From: Tetraselmis striata
Taxonomy: Eukaryota; Chlorophyta; Chlorodendrophyceae; Chlorodendrales; Chlorodendraceae
NCBI GenBank assembly: GCA_006384855.1
Contig: VCJN01002889.1
Span: 124,001 to 188,000 of the forward strand
DNA length: 64,000 nucleotides
Reading direction: 5' to 3'
Below the pieces are notes generated by a model. That model searched no databases and was not told where the DNA came from. It saw nothing but the letters and a program-made list of their open reading frames with translations. This document shows positions 33,130-42,576 of this stretch, piece by piece (the stretch's first letter is position 1; each line of letters opens with the position of its first letter). The position numbers were made by a program, and so were the translations under genes.

Positions 33130-34131
33130 CTACGGGCCAACAGAGGCAGGAACCGCCATGGTAACCTCCGACCAGGCATCGCCACCAGCCAGCCGCCGCT
33201 CCACGCAGTAGGGACGCTCTCCCCAGCACACAATCCCGGGCCACTCCAATAGCGGCACTAGGCCGAATGTAATGTGAAGGCGCCGACAGGAAAGGAGCTT
33301 CGAAGTTGAGGTCTCGCAGCAAGGAGCGGAAGTGGGGGGGTCCAACCCAGAACGGGGCGCCACGGGCGTGCAACAGAGGCAGGCCACCCAACGCCAGATG
33401 CGCCGCCAGCTCGGTCGCGTCCTTTTCCGCCAAACGTAGAACGCCTTCCCCAGCACAACATCCCGGGCCACTCCAATAGCGGCACTAGGCCGAATGTAAT
33501 GTGGAGGCGCCGACAGGACAGGAAGGGATAAAGTGCTCAACGAGTAGGGAATGCAGAGCCGACCGGGCCAGCAACGACGTAAGACGCCGGTGTCCAGCGC
33601 GCTTTGTTCCGCCCAGCGCCAGATCCGCCGCCAGCTCGGTCGCGTCCCCTTCCGCCGAACGTAGAACTCCCTTCCCAGCACAACATCCCGGGCCACTCCA
33701 ATAGCGGCACTAGGCCGAATGTAATGTGGAGGCGCCGACAGGACAGGAAGGGATAAAGTGCTCAAAGAACAGCGAACAGGGACTTGACCGGACCAGCAAC
33801 GACGTAAGACGCCGGTGTCCAGCGCACGTTGTTCCGCCCAGCGCCAGATCCGCCGCCAGCTCGGTCGTGTCCTTTTCCGCCAAACGTAGAACGCCTTCCC
33901 CAGCACAACATCCCGGGCCACTCCAATAGCGGCACTAGGCCGTATGTAATGTGGAGGCGCCGACAGGACAGGAAGGGAGAGGGTGCTCAAAGAACAGCGA
34001 ACAGGGACTTGACCGGACCAGCAACGACGTAAGACGCCAGTGTCCAGCTCACACTGCTCCTCCGCGGCAGTGGCAGCACGGGCGGGGCCAAGGCAACCAA
34101 GGCGCCATCCGTGCACGATCCCCGCCCCCAT
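33130..34131. repeat. 225-bp tandem repeat, four units
   Basis: The anchor CCACTCCAATAGCGGCACTA starts at 33241, 33468, 33693 and 33918, giving periods of 227, 225 and 225. Units two to four are nearly identical and the first is diverged. Because 225 is divisible by three, the minus strand stays open for 333 codons with a 75-residue period (PHYIRPSAAIGVARDVVLG in each). I see no known domain, so I treat the frame as a by-product unless expression is shown. Confidence 0.93.
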
Positions 34132-34602
34132 CCCCAGCCGGGGGTGGAGGCGGAGGAAGGGCCCGCGATTCCGAGGGCCGGGGACGGTCGTCGGGCCCGC
34201 CCAGGCGGCGGTGGGTGGGTGGGATTATGTATTAAATCAACCCCCACCATCCCCGTACCATCCCCCACCATCCCCGTACATTACATGCATGGCCTTCAAT
34301 TAGTCTTGCAGAATGCTTCGGCAATTTGCTTGATGACTATAACTGAGCGTCGCCTGCCCATGGCTTTCCGTAACCAGATTACTGCCTATAAACGGCCGTC
34401 GCAGAGACGCAAGGGTTTCACTGGTACCAGTCCTGTCCCGGGGGCGAAAAAACAAACAAACTACATACGTGCTAATACGTGCTACACACAGAATAATATT
34501 AGAAAAATACATCTTTACATATATCCTATATATGCTGTCCATTTCATCGCTGCATCGTCTGTCGGTTGTTAAACTGCGTGTTGGGCAACTACGATTTGAT
34601 GT
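34132..34602. other. Spacer, nothing recognised
   Basis: It holds a short tandem of CCCCCACCATCCCCGTACAT-like units at 34241-34282. I see no gene. Confidence 0.5.
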
Positions 34603-36843
34603 TTTGTAGTGCGCATTTGTGAAAGCCATTTGTAAATAAATAATACGATTAAATGTTCCGGTTTAGCTGGGAATATCTCCGGAATTTGGGGGGGGGGGGG
34701 GGGGGGGTTCGTTACATTATTCGGTGACATTACGTCAGAACCGAAAAGCACTGCGTAATGTACTGGGAATCACGCGGGCTGTGCCCGCTGCGTGCGTACG
34801 GCCGCCAACCCGTACGCCGACTCGGCGCCGCGGCGGTCCAACTACTGCAGGCGCCCGCCGCGCGATGTCGCAGCCACATTCAACTCCCCGCCGACTCGCC
34901 CACACCACTATACACCGCAGCAGCCCAGCATGGCTGCCCCACCAGACAAGCTTGTGCCTTTGATGGCCACAGTGCAAATCCTCTCGCCTGGTGGGAGCGC
35001 CAGGACAGTAGTGAACAATAAGTGGTTTCTACGCTCGGAGGCCTGGCTAGATCAACACGATGCGACGGCGCTGCTCACCTGGATCTTGGAGACGTGCGAG
35101 CTGGAGGACGAGGCTGAGCAGTTGTCGACGTGCACCTGCGCATGCATGCCGTGCGTCAGCATTTGGCGCAGCGCTCTACCAACTGTGGGCAAGGGGCGTC
35201 GACGCAGCTCGAGGCTTGCGTGGGCCAGTGTTGCACCTGCTTCTTGGAGGCGAAGGTCTCTGTGTGTGATATTCTCGACGTTGTCCACACCACCACGTTC
35301 CGTTTCGTCGTCACTGTGCATGCAACCCCAGCACCGCGCGTCATGGAGCATCACGGAATGCGCTAGATGCTTTGTAGATGCTGCGAAGTGGCAGCCCTCA
35401 TTCATGGCCAAGGAGACAGAGAGAGCTGCACGCGCAGCTGCAGCACAGGAGGATGGCGTTGGCAGAGGTGTCGCTGGCAAAGGCAGAGGTGGCGCTGGCA
35501 GAGGCGGTAGAGGTGGCGCTGGCAGGGGCAGAGGTGGCAGAGGCGGTGGCAGAGGTAACTCCAAGGGAAAGGAGAGGGACGCCTTGATGCCCCCAACGCC
35601 TCAGAGGTTGTCAATTGTGGCACAGGCACAGAGAACCATGGCAACATTGCCCGTGGAGTGGTGTTGTTCAAGGACTGTGACAAGCCCAGGGTATCTTCTC
35701 ACACAATTGGCACCCCGCAACATGGTGCCCCGTGACCATCCTGATGGCTTTGAGCCCACTTAGGAGGAGAAGCTAGAGTGCAGACGCATGGCAGCAGCAG
35801 CTCTGCAAGAGGCGATGGATGGGGAGTTGTATATTTGTGGTGGTCAGCCCATACCTGAGGACCGTCTCTTCCATGGTATCTTCTACTGCTTTGATGGGTT
35901 TGAGTGCGCTGATCATGTGCAACCACAGTTCTACAAGACCGGTGGCAGAAGCACTACCTCTGCCACATGGGCACAACTAGATTTGTGTGCAGTGTGTGCT
36001 GGCGCCTCTGGCCAGCCGGGCAGCATTGACGAGGAGTTGAACTACTCAATTGTGTTGCCAGTGTGCGTTGATTGCCTCAGCAAGGGGGCCAAGTACCCTG
36101 TCAGGCGTGCCAACAGCAACGCTAGAGCCAGGCAGGCATTAAGAGATAGGCGTGTGGCCAGGGCGCAGGCCCATCACGGGAGGGAAGAAAGGCATGCCAT
36201 GTTGCAAGAGATTTACAACCCAGGCGCAGCGGCCGCTTTCCGGGAGGCAATGATTGAAAATTAACTTGTTACATTGCATGCTTCTGTAACAATTGCACCC
36301 AACGGTACCTAGTTTGCCTCTAGTATGCATGTTGGCACAGAAATCCATGGCTATAGCGCTCCAAGGGCCTTGCCCCCCCAAAGTCTTGGGCGCTGTGGAC
36401 AGGGCCGAATTCGCATGTTGCATGAATTGTGCTCTAAATGTCCATGCCCTTCGCTATATTCACTTGACAAGACCCAGGGGATGTAAGAAGACATCCTAGA
36501 CACACTCTGGTCGAGTTTGATAAACAACTAGTAGTCTAATGCCCACTTTTTAGCTGGCCAGGCGCTAATGAACTTTTCGGGGAGGTGTAAAATGGGGGGG
36601 AGGGGGGGGGGGGGGGGTACGAGCTAAACCGGAACATTTAATCGTACTCGCCTTACAACGCTAGTTCGCAATAAAAAAGCTTCGCGCGTGTACGTTACGC
36701 GCGTGACATGCGCTACGCGCGCGACGGGCGTGCGGGGCGGCCGGCCTACCTGAAACTTGCCCCGCATACCCTTACTGATGCATGTACTAAATAACCCGTA
36801 GGTATTTTATCACATCAGGGCTTTCACAAATGCGCACTACAAA
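34603..36843 (+). mobile_element. 2.2-kb TIR element with RGG-protein gene
   Basis: The inverted ends are TTTGTAGTGCGCATTTGTGA from 34603 and its complement ending 36843. Further in, ACGATTAAATGTTCCGGTTT at 34646 is matched by the complement at 36622-36646. A G-run lies just inside each inner repeat (34687-34709; 36594-36617), which is itself a symmetric feature read oddly in the same orientation. The right end holds about 175 extra bases (36647-36820) between the two TIR parts. One decayed gene fills the inside. The superfamily is not assignable by eye. Confidence 0.7.
34930..36264 (+). pseudogene. RGG-rich, Cys-containing protein of the TIR element
   Basis: I do not recognise the protein. 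The frame starting MAAPPDKLVPLMATVQILSP gives FLRSEAWLDQHDATALLTWI. From about 35120 to 35366 another frame looks better (ACVGQCCTCFLEAKVSVCD), which suggests compensating frameshifts. The first frame resumes with ERAARAAAAQEDGVG and an RGG box of about 37 residues (35455-35566). It then meets a TAG at 35761-35763 and continues in frame to TAA: GELYICGGQPIPEDRLFHG, FYCFDGFECADHVQPQFY, DLCAVCAGASG, VCVDCLSKGAKYPVRR. The last part has spaced C-x2-C pairs like a zinc-binding domain. It is possibly a transposase or an accessory protein. Confidence 0.5.
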
Positions 36844-37011
36844 CAGAACTAACAGAACTAACTATGAAAGGTTGCCAGCAAAAGAGAGACATAAGCCTGA
36901 AACCAAGGTCGAGCAGGAGGACAGGGAGCCAAGAACCAAGAAGGAGCCAAGGGAACCACGAAGTCGCTTAGCTACCAGGAACCAAAGGGACCCCCGCCCC
37001 GGGGTAGGCTA

Positions 37012-37992
37012 TCAGCCGCGGCGAGGACGCTTGCAACCAATGACCCGGGTCATAGCAACACATGCCGACGAGCGACGCGACGCAGGCGCAGGAGCACCAT
37101 CACGTGCCGCACGCGCGGCCGCGACCCCGCCAAGAACGTTGTCTGCATGTGCCATGTTGATGAGCAAGGAGGAACGGCGGCGCCACGCAGACAAGAGCTG
37201 GCCGATTTTTTGGCCAGTGAGTGTGTGGCTAGCTTTCGCGAGCTCCACCAAGAAAGCCTCAGCGTGCGGGGCCAGCGAGCCAAACTCGGAAACGGCGAAA
37301 GGAACAAAGCGAAGCATGCCGGCGGCGTTTCGGACACCCTCGTCATACTTCTGGATTTTGTGGCGCACTGCATCCCGCAAAGCAGTCGTTGGATCCGAGC
37401 TTGACACGCCGAGGATAGGGGCAATGGTGGTATCGACAGCAACCGTGTTCCCGCGGATACCGCCATACCCAAAAAGCCCGACATCGGCCGGCCGGCCGTC
37501 GCTGCCCTTCGGAAGAGAAACAAGCACCGACGGGTCCGTGAGGATCTGGACACCCACGCCCAGCGCGGACTTCATGTCGTGGCAAATGTCGGAAAGGCCA
37601 TGTGCCGCCCACTCGTGTGCGGCGTGATTGGAGTCGCCCCCAGAGCAACGTGCCACGTAATCAGCGTATGCGACCGCCCAAGTTGAAGGAGTGACATCCA
37701 CGCCGGCATCCTCAAAACTGGCCAGCATACCTTGTACCGAGAAGGAGCAAAAAGCACAAGGGCATGGCTCGCCAAGGGAGAGGACATGAGCCGCCGGGAG
37801 GCCAGATGGGCGGCAAGCGGCAACGCGGAACATGGAATCGTAGTACTCAGGGGCACGCTCACGGACTTCACCAAGGCGACCCTCACTTGGAGGATCAGTC
37901 ACCAGGAACGCTGTCGCAGCGCGTAAGAGGCGGTCTCGGAAGCGGTTGATGTCAGGGCCGCTTGTAGGCATACTAAATAACCCGTCCAACAA
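37012..37992 (-). CDS. Orphan 326-codon ORF, restriction-like endonuclease-type region of a retroelement
   Basis: This is an uninterrupted minus-strand frame that ends in GCKRPRRG. The middle reads GSDGRPADVGLFGYGGIRG, then NTVAVDTTIAPILGV, and later AVRHKIQKYDEGVRNA and RFVPFAVSEFGSLAPHAEAF. The series RPADV ... VDTT ... KxxKY and then PFAVexFG is the pattern found at the C-terminus of many algal and fungal LINE-type reverse transcriptases, where a PD-(D/E)xK nuclease fold has been proposed (family knowledge). No reverse transcriptase precedes it: the ORF starts MLDGLFSMPTSGPDINRFRD. It may be a 5'-truncated retroelement or a freestanding derivative. It lies between a TIR element and recombinase fragments. 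Confidence 0.55.
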   Translation of the reverse strand: MLDGLFSMPTSGPDINRFRDRLLRAATAFLVTDPPSEGRLGEVRERAPEYYDSMFRVAACRPSGLPAAHVLSLGEPCPCAFCSFSVQGMLASFEDAGVDVTPSTWAVAYADYVARCSGGDSNHAAHEWAAHGLSDICHDMKSALGVGVQILTDPSVLVSLPKGSDGRPADVGLFGYGGIRGNTVAVDTTIAPILGVSSSDPTTALRDAVRHKIQKYDEGVRNAAGMLRFVPFAVSEFGSLAPHAEAFLVELAKASHTLTGQKIGQLLSAWRRRSSLLINMAHADNVLGGVAAARAARDGAPAPASRRSSACVAMTRVIGCKRPRRG

Positions 37993-38069
37993 CTATACTG
38001 GCCAACCGCCGGCAACCTAACCGCCGCGCCCGAGTACTTTCCGAAAATGTACCGGCCCCCTATTATACT

Positions 38070-38556
38070 CCGTCAGCCAAGCGCCGTACTTCCGTAATTG
38101 ATGAGCCCGAATCTGTCGCCCCTTGTTGCTACGCTGCTTCACTCCGGTCTCTTTTGGAGGAGGCGTTCGGCTCGGAAGAGTTGGGACCGCGGGCTCTCGA
38201 CCTACTCTCCAGCTCCCTCACCGCTCATACGCTCAAGAGCTACGTCGGCAGCATGCCGTCTCAGTTGCCGGAGTTCTGCCACGACTCCTAGAACATCAGC
38301 CCGCTGGATGCGACCACTGCTACTGTCGTCCGGGACATTGCTCGGATTGGTGAGCGGGGTCACATCGGGGCAAACGCATTACAACCTACATGTCAGCAAT
38401 CAACACGTTCTTTGAACTACACAACCTCGACCCGATCGCCAAGGACGGCATGATGCACCTTACCGCGGCTCGCCGCTGGCTTGCTGCTACCGGTACCGCT
38501 GCGGCAACACATGCAGCTAGAAAGCGGTTAGGAAACGAGGAACCCCATAAACTAGT
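38070..38556 (+). pseudogene. Tyrosine recombinase N-terminal fragment (DIRS-like), plus strand
   Basis: With frame changes it reads SLLEEAFGSEELGPRALDLL, SSSLTAHTLKSYVGSM, an in-frame TAG, then PLDATTATVVRDIARIG. This is the SAM-like N-terminal core-binding domain of tyrosine recombinases (AHTLKSY...). It is a close inverted relative of the minus-strand piece at 39390-39847. It ends near AACCCCATAAACTAG (38542-38556), a phrase that recurs at 47525-47539. Confidence 0.55.
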
Positions 38557-38803
38557 ATAGATCATTTCAAGTTGTATGGTTTTGCCGGCGATGGGCGAAC
38601 GAAGAGAGCGGCGGATTGACGAAACATGGGTAGCGCCATGTCACGAAGGGGGAACCGGGAAGGCCGTTGATGCGGAGTCGTGTTGAAAACTTGCAAGTGG
38701 CGAAGGGGCGCGATACGACAGAAGAAGAACAACGCGCCAGGTGAACGGAGGACGTTAGGGTCAATTTAGTTCGGAGCGACGTCGGAGTTGTGGCCCAGCC
38801 GCC

Positions 38804-39847
38804 CTAGTGGCAAATGTGGGATAGCGGAACTCCGATGGCGTTAGCACTAGATGCTGCACCCGTGCAAAGGTTGTGAGAGCTCAAGGATGTGCATGCAGGA
38901 TAGGCAGCACCGACGAGACAAACGGCCGTATAGAGGCAGTCCGACATGGTAGCGGCAGTCCAAGATTTCGACTGCTTGCTCGCTCGGGGTGACCACCAAG
39001 AAGTTTGTCGCAGGCAAGGGAGCAGGGACCATGAAGGCAGACTGGATGTTATCGATGAAGTGGTGCATGAGACGGGCGACACGGGGGTGCTCCGACATTA
39101 TTGGAAGGAGTCGCACATGGAGGTTGTCGGGGCCGCGCCGCTCAGCACCCCCTTCTTACGGTACACCTGCGGGGTGATGTTGAAGGAGTCTATATGCACG
39201 TCCCGCACTCGGAAGCCCGGTTGGACACGCCAATAATTCCCCTGGCACAGAACATGAAATTGACAGTCGCGGCCATGAGGGCCAGAAGTCGTACTGGTAG
39301 TTCTCGGGGGGACGAGCAGACTTAATAAACTCGGCTCCCTCGACGAAAGCGTAAGCGACGACATCAGAAGGCAACGAGACTCGCAATCAAGGGGCAGCCT
39401 CCATGCGGCGTTGCCTGGCCAACAAACCACGACGCGCGGCCCTGGGGTGCAAGCTGTTCTTTGCGATGTGGTCGATGTTGTGCAATTCGAAGACGGTGTT
39501 GATTGATGAAATGTAGGGTTGCAACGACTCAGCCCCAATGTGACCCGCACATTAATCCAAGCGACATATCGAACGAAGGTGGCAGTGGTCGCCTCTAGCG
39601 GGCATATGTCCTCGGAGTCGTGGCACATCTTTGCGAACCGGGACAGCTTGCCGGCATAGCTCTTGAGCGTATGGGCGGTGAGGGAGCTGGAGAGTAGGTT
39701 GAGGGCCCGCAGTCCCAGCTCGTCCGAGCCGAACGCTTCATGTAGACGGGACCGGAGTAGTGAAGCCGCCCGTGGGGCGACAGCTTCGGATTTGTCAATT
39801 CCGTAAGTACAACGCTTGGCCGACGGAATAACACGACGCCGGTTCAT
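38804..39847 (-). pseudogene. Tyrosine recombinase fragment (DIRS-like), minus strand
   Basis: The frame from 39847 starts MNRRRVIPSAKRCTYGIDKS and contains LLRSRLHEAFGSDELGLRAL, SSSLTAHTLKSYAGKLSRFA and EATTATFVRYVAWINVR. It then shifts frame repeatedly; continuing pieces include SSINTVFELHN-like and, at 39116-38847, FLVVTPSEQAVEILDCRYHV. The N-terminal core-binding domain is recognisable. The catalytic R-H-R-Y residues cannot be placed, so it is decayed. DIRS and Ngaro retroelements, or Cryptons, carry such recombinases; the gag-like ORFs upstream favour a DIRS-type element. Confidence 0.55.
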
Positions 39848-40932
39848 TTCTGCAAAGTGTATAATTGGCCGCGGCGGTTATAGGTTTCCAGAAATTGGCC
39901 GGTAATAATGTTGGACATGTTAGTAGTCGGGACACCAATAAATACGGGTTTGCGGGGCTGCAAGGTTCGGGTAGGAGGGCCGTCCCGCGCGCCTGCCGCG
40001 CTCGATGCGCCTGCCCCGTGCATAACGTACACACGGGAAAGATGGCAGTGGCGAACCAGTTGTGACACGTAGAGTAACAACCGATCATGGACCCAATGAT
40101 GAGATGGCACGGGAGGCGAGTTGATGATGGGCCGCCATGTGCAGGTGTGCGGATGGTTGAGCCGCACTCGGCTTTGGCTGTAAGAAGCGCCGCATCGAAA
40201 AAGGTGTTAACGAAGTCTGTAGGGTAGGGGGGCTCGGCCATGCCACGTAGCGCTCATCCCACCGTTATTGAGCTGCCAAGGTTCGCTGTGCGGCGGTCAC
40301 CAAAAGGTAACCTCGCAATGCACCAGAAACGACGAAAGGCGCCTCACGCTGTCACTCGTCCTCGCCGTCGCGGCCAAGTTTGCAACCGCCGCTACGTCCA
40401 CAGCCACGCCCGCGTCCTTCGAGCGCTGTCGCCACCCGAGCAATGGTGGTAACCTACTTCGCGCCGCTTGCGACTATCGCCTCGAAGACCCGACGCTCGT
40501 AGTTATTCATCATGTTCCCGAAAATCGGCAAATCGCAGAGCTCAAATGCTCGGCTGTAGACTGAAAACGTTGAGCCCGCAGTACGTATAGCACACTTTGG
40601 TCACCGTACCCACGCTTGCTCTTGTCAATCCTCCGCATGAAGGCTATACGAAAGCGAAATGCATGGTCGATGGCCTCGGCGCGATTAGGGGCGTGCGTGA
40701 AGTAGGGGGTGGAATCTTGATCAGCAACACAGGCGTATAGTAGCAGCTCGTCGAGGGCGACGAAAAGAGAAGCCATGTGGGCCCCAAAACACGTCATCCA
40801 AATGTACCCCTCCAGGGCCGGCAGATGCCGGTCATCCTGCTTGAGGTACTCGTTCGTCAAGTCGGTACGCAAAGTAATACTTAGGGAAACGCCTATGCAC
40901 TCGGTTGACCGGTCGAACGTCCTCGTAAGCAT
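39795..40932 (-). pseudogene. Gag-like ORFs upstream of the recombinase
   Basis: Two minus-strand frames, 40932-40510 (TNEYLKQDDRHLPALEGYIW, FVALDELLLYACVADQD, EAIDHAFRFRIAFMRRIDKS) and 40241-39795 (PPYPTDFVNTFFDAALLTAK, HLIIGSMIGCYSTCHNWFAT), precede the recombinase on the same strand. They look like consecutive parts of one protein broken by a frameshift. I do not recognise the family; position suggests gag of a DIRS-like element whose reverse transcriptase region is missing. Confidence 0.35.
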
Positions 40933-41496
40933 ACTGCTCGTTGCGGCAGCTCTGGCACCGCAATTTAGTCGTCCTCGTCACTCGCGAGTTTTGCTCCGAC
41001 ACGGCCGCTCTGAGCTAGCTCTAGCAAGTCAGGGCGCACTACGCGTACGGCTCCCCTGTTGCCTGCCGGCTGTCTCGCGGCGCGCTGCCCAGAACCAGAG
41101 CCACGTGCGCGGTCTTCATCAATACCACTTTACGAGCCGTCAATTGGGCCAATGACGATGTGAGCTCGGGCAGCAATTTAAATTGGGCATGCATGTATGC
41201 TTGCAACGATTCGAGCGTCGGCTCGGCGGGTTCTTTTCATCCATCTGACATGGTGACGCACGGACGTACGGATGAGAATTGCACACACGGATGGTGAGCC
41301 GCGTGTGGTTTTGAAATAAGTTGTGACCTTACTCGCAATAATAGGTTACGATACAGTTAATCGTTGTGTGTACCACATCGATGAAACTGGAAGATGGTAG
41401 GCTCCGATGTTACGGCTGCCTTTATGATCTGCTCGGGTTTACCCACCCACCCACCCACCCAACGGCCCCGGAGGGGCCCCGGGGCCGTGTGTCGCC

Positions 41497-42510
41497 ATGC
41501 CTCACCCGCCGCCCACATCGCGTAGCTTCCCTCAACCCCCTCCCAGGCGAAGTCACCGTTATGTCCGGGCTGCGGCGGGTCGCTTGTATCCGCCGGCGGG
41601 GCGCCACGCGATGTCTGCGCCTTCCGCCGATGGTGCGGCAGAACGCGCCGTTGACCCCGGGTCGCCGCCGCCCCCCAGTACATCGTCCAGTATATCGGGC
41701 AGCCCCGGCGCATCGCGTGAGGCGGGAGCGTCGCCTGCGGCAGCACCGTCCAGCGGCAGTGCACCCGACGCCCCCAAGCCAAGGCCGAGCCCGCCCGCGG
41801 CCGCCGCCCCGCCGGCTCCCACGTACGCTCATGCGGTGAGCCGGTACGCTCAGGCGGTGAGCCGGTCGTCGTTTCCCGAGTCCGCGACGGGCGCGGAAGG
41901 TACGACCGGCGCGCGCGCTGCCTCGCATGCGTCGTCGCCTCGCCGCAGTACTTTCAGCAGTATTTCGGGGATCGGCGCGTCGCAACGCGATCACGACGGC
42001 TTTCCGACCGGCCAGGAAGTCTCCGAGCGGCCCCAGCCGCGGCCGCGCGGTGGCAACCGCGGCCTGGCGCTCACTGGCCTCGATGCTCTCGCCCGCCTGC
42101 ATTCCAGGCTACACGACAGCGGGCCGGCACGGCCGGGCGTAGCGCCGGCGGCGGCTTGGACAGTCGCTGACGCGCTTTCAGACGCTGGCGTCGCCGCGGG
42201 CGCCGCATGCGCGCCGATGATTGACGCCGCAGCCAGGTCGCTCCAACCCGCCCGCGTCAGGCACCACCCGGCCGACGTGGTGGCTTTCGTTGGGGTCGCC
42301 GCCGCGTGGCTAGCCAAGGCGCGCGCCGTGCTGGCCGAGCGGCACCGCCGTCGGGCGGGGTCGCGTCGCGCCGGTGGAGCGGGACACTCGCCAGTGCTGC
42401 CGTCGCCCGCATTGCCGTCCGTCGCTGCGTTCCGGGGCGTCGCAGCGCCCCCGATTGCTGCTCCCGCGCCGCCAGAGGCGGGTGCACCGGCCAGCCACCC
42501 CGGTAGCTAG
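41497..42510 (+). CDS. First ORF of the retroelement, low complexity
   Basis: An open frame of 337 codons rich in Pro, Ala, Ser and Arg. It contains two related segments (STSSSISGSPGASREAG and STFSSISGIGASQRDHDG) and YAHAVSRYAQAVSRS, then a more globular Ala-rich end (ADVVAFVGVAAAWLAKARAV). The first plausible ATG within it is at about 41611 (MSAPSADGAAERAV). Such N-terminal regions precede reverse transcriptase in many LINE-type proteins. The TAG at the end is followed by a C-run and then the reverse transcriptase frame. Confidence 0.45.
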   Translation: MPHPPPTSRSFPQPPPRRSHRYVRAAAGRLYPPAGRHAMSAPSADGAAERAVDPGSPPPPSTSSSISGSPGASREAGASPAAAPSSGSAPDAPKPRPSPPAAAAPPAPTYAHAVSRYAQAVSRSSFPESATGAEGTTGARAASHASSPRRSTFSSISGIGASQRDHDGFPTGQEVSERPQPRPRGGNRGLALTGLDALARLHSRLHDSGPARPGVAPAAAWTVADALSDAGVAAGAACAPMIDAAARSLQPARVRHHPADVVAFVGVAAAWLAKARAVLAERHRRRAGSRRAGGAGHSPVLPSPALPSVAAFRGVAAPPIAAPAPPEAGAPASHPGS

Positions 42511-42576
42511 GCCTCACGGGCTCGGTATCCGCCCCCCCCCCCCCCCCCTACTCGCCCATCTCCAGCCGGCGACGGG

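Noticed and set aside
33130-34131. 333-codon repeat protein
   Set aside because: The frame follows from a tandem repeat with a period divisible by three. It is kept as a repeat, and mentioned as a finding, but not called a gene.
41440-41460. CCCA tandem (CCACCCACCCACCC) as a telomere-like or regulatory site
   Set aside because: It is a short simple repeat only five units long with no other support.
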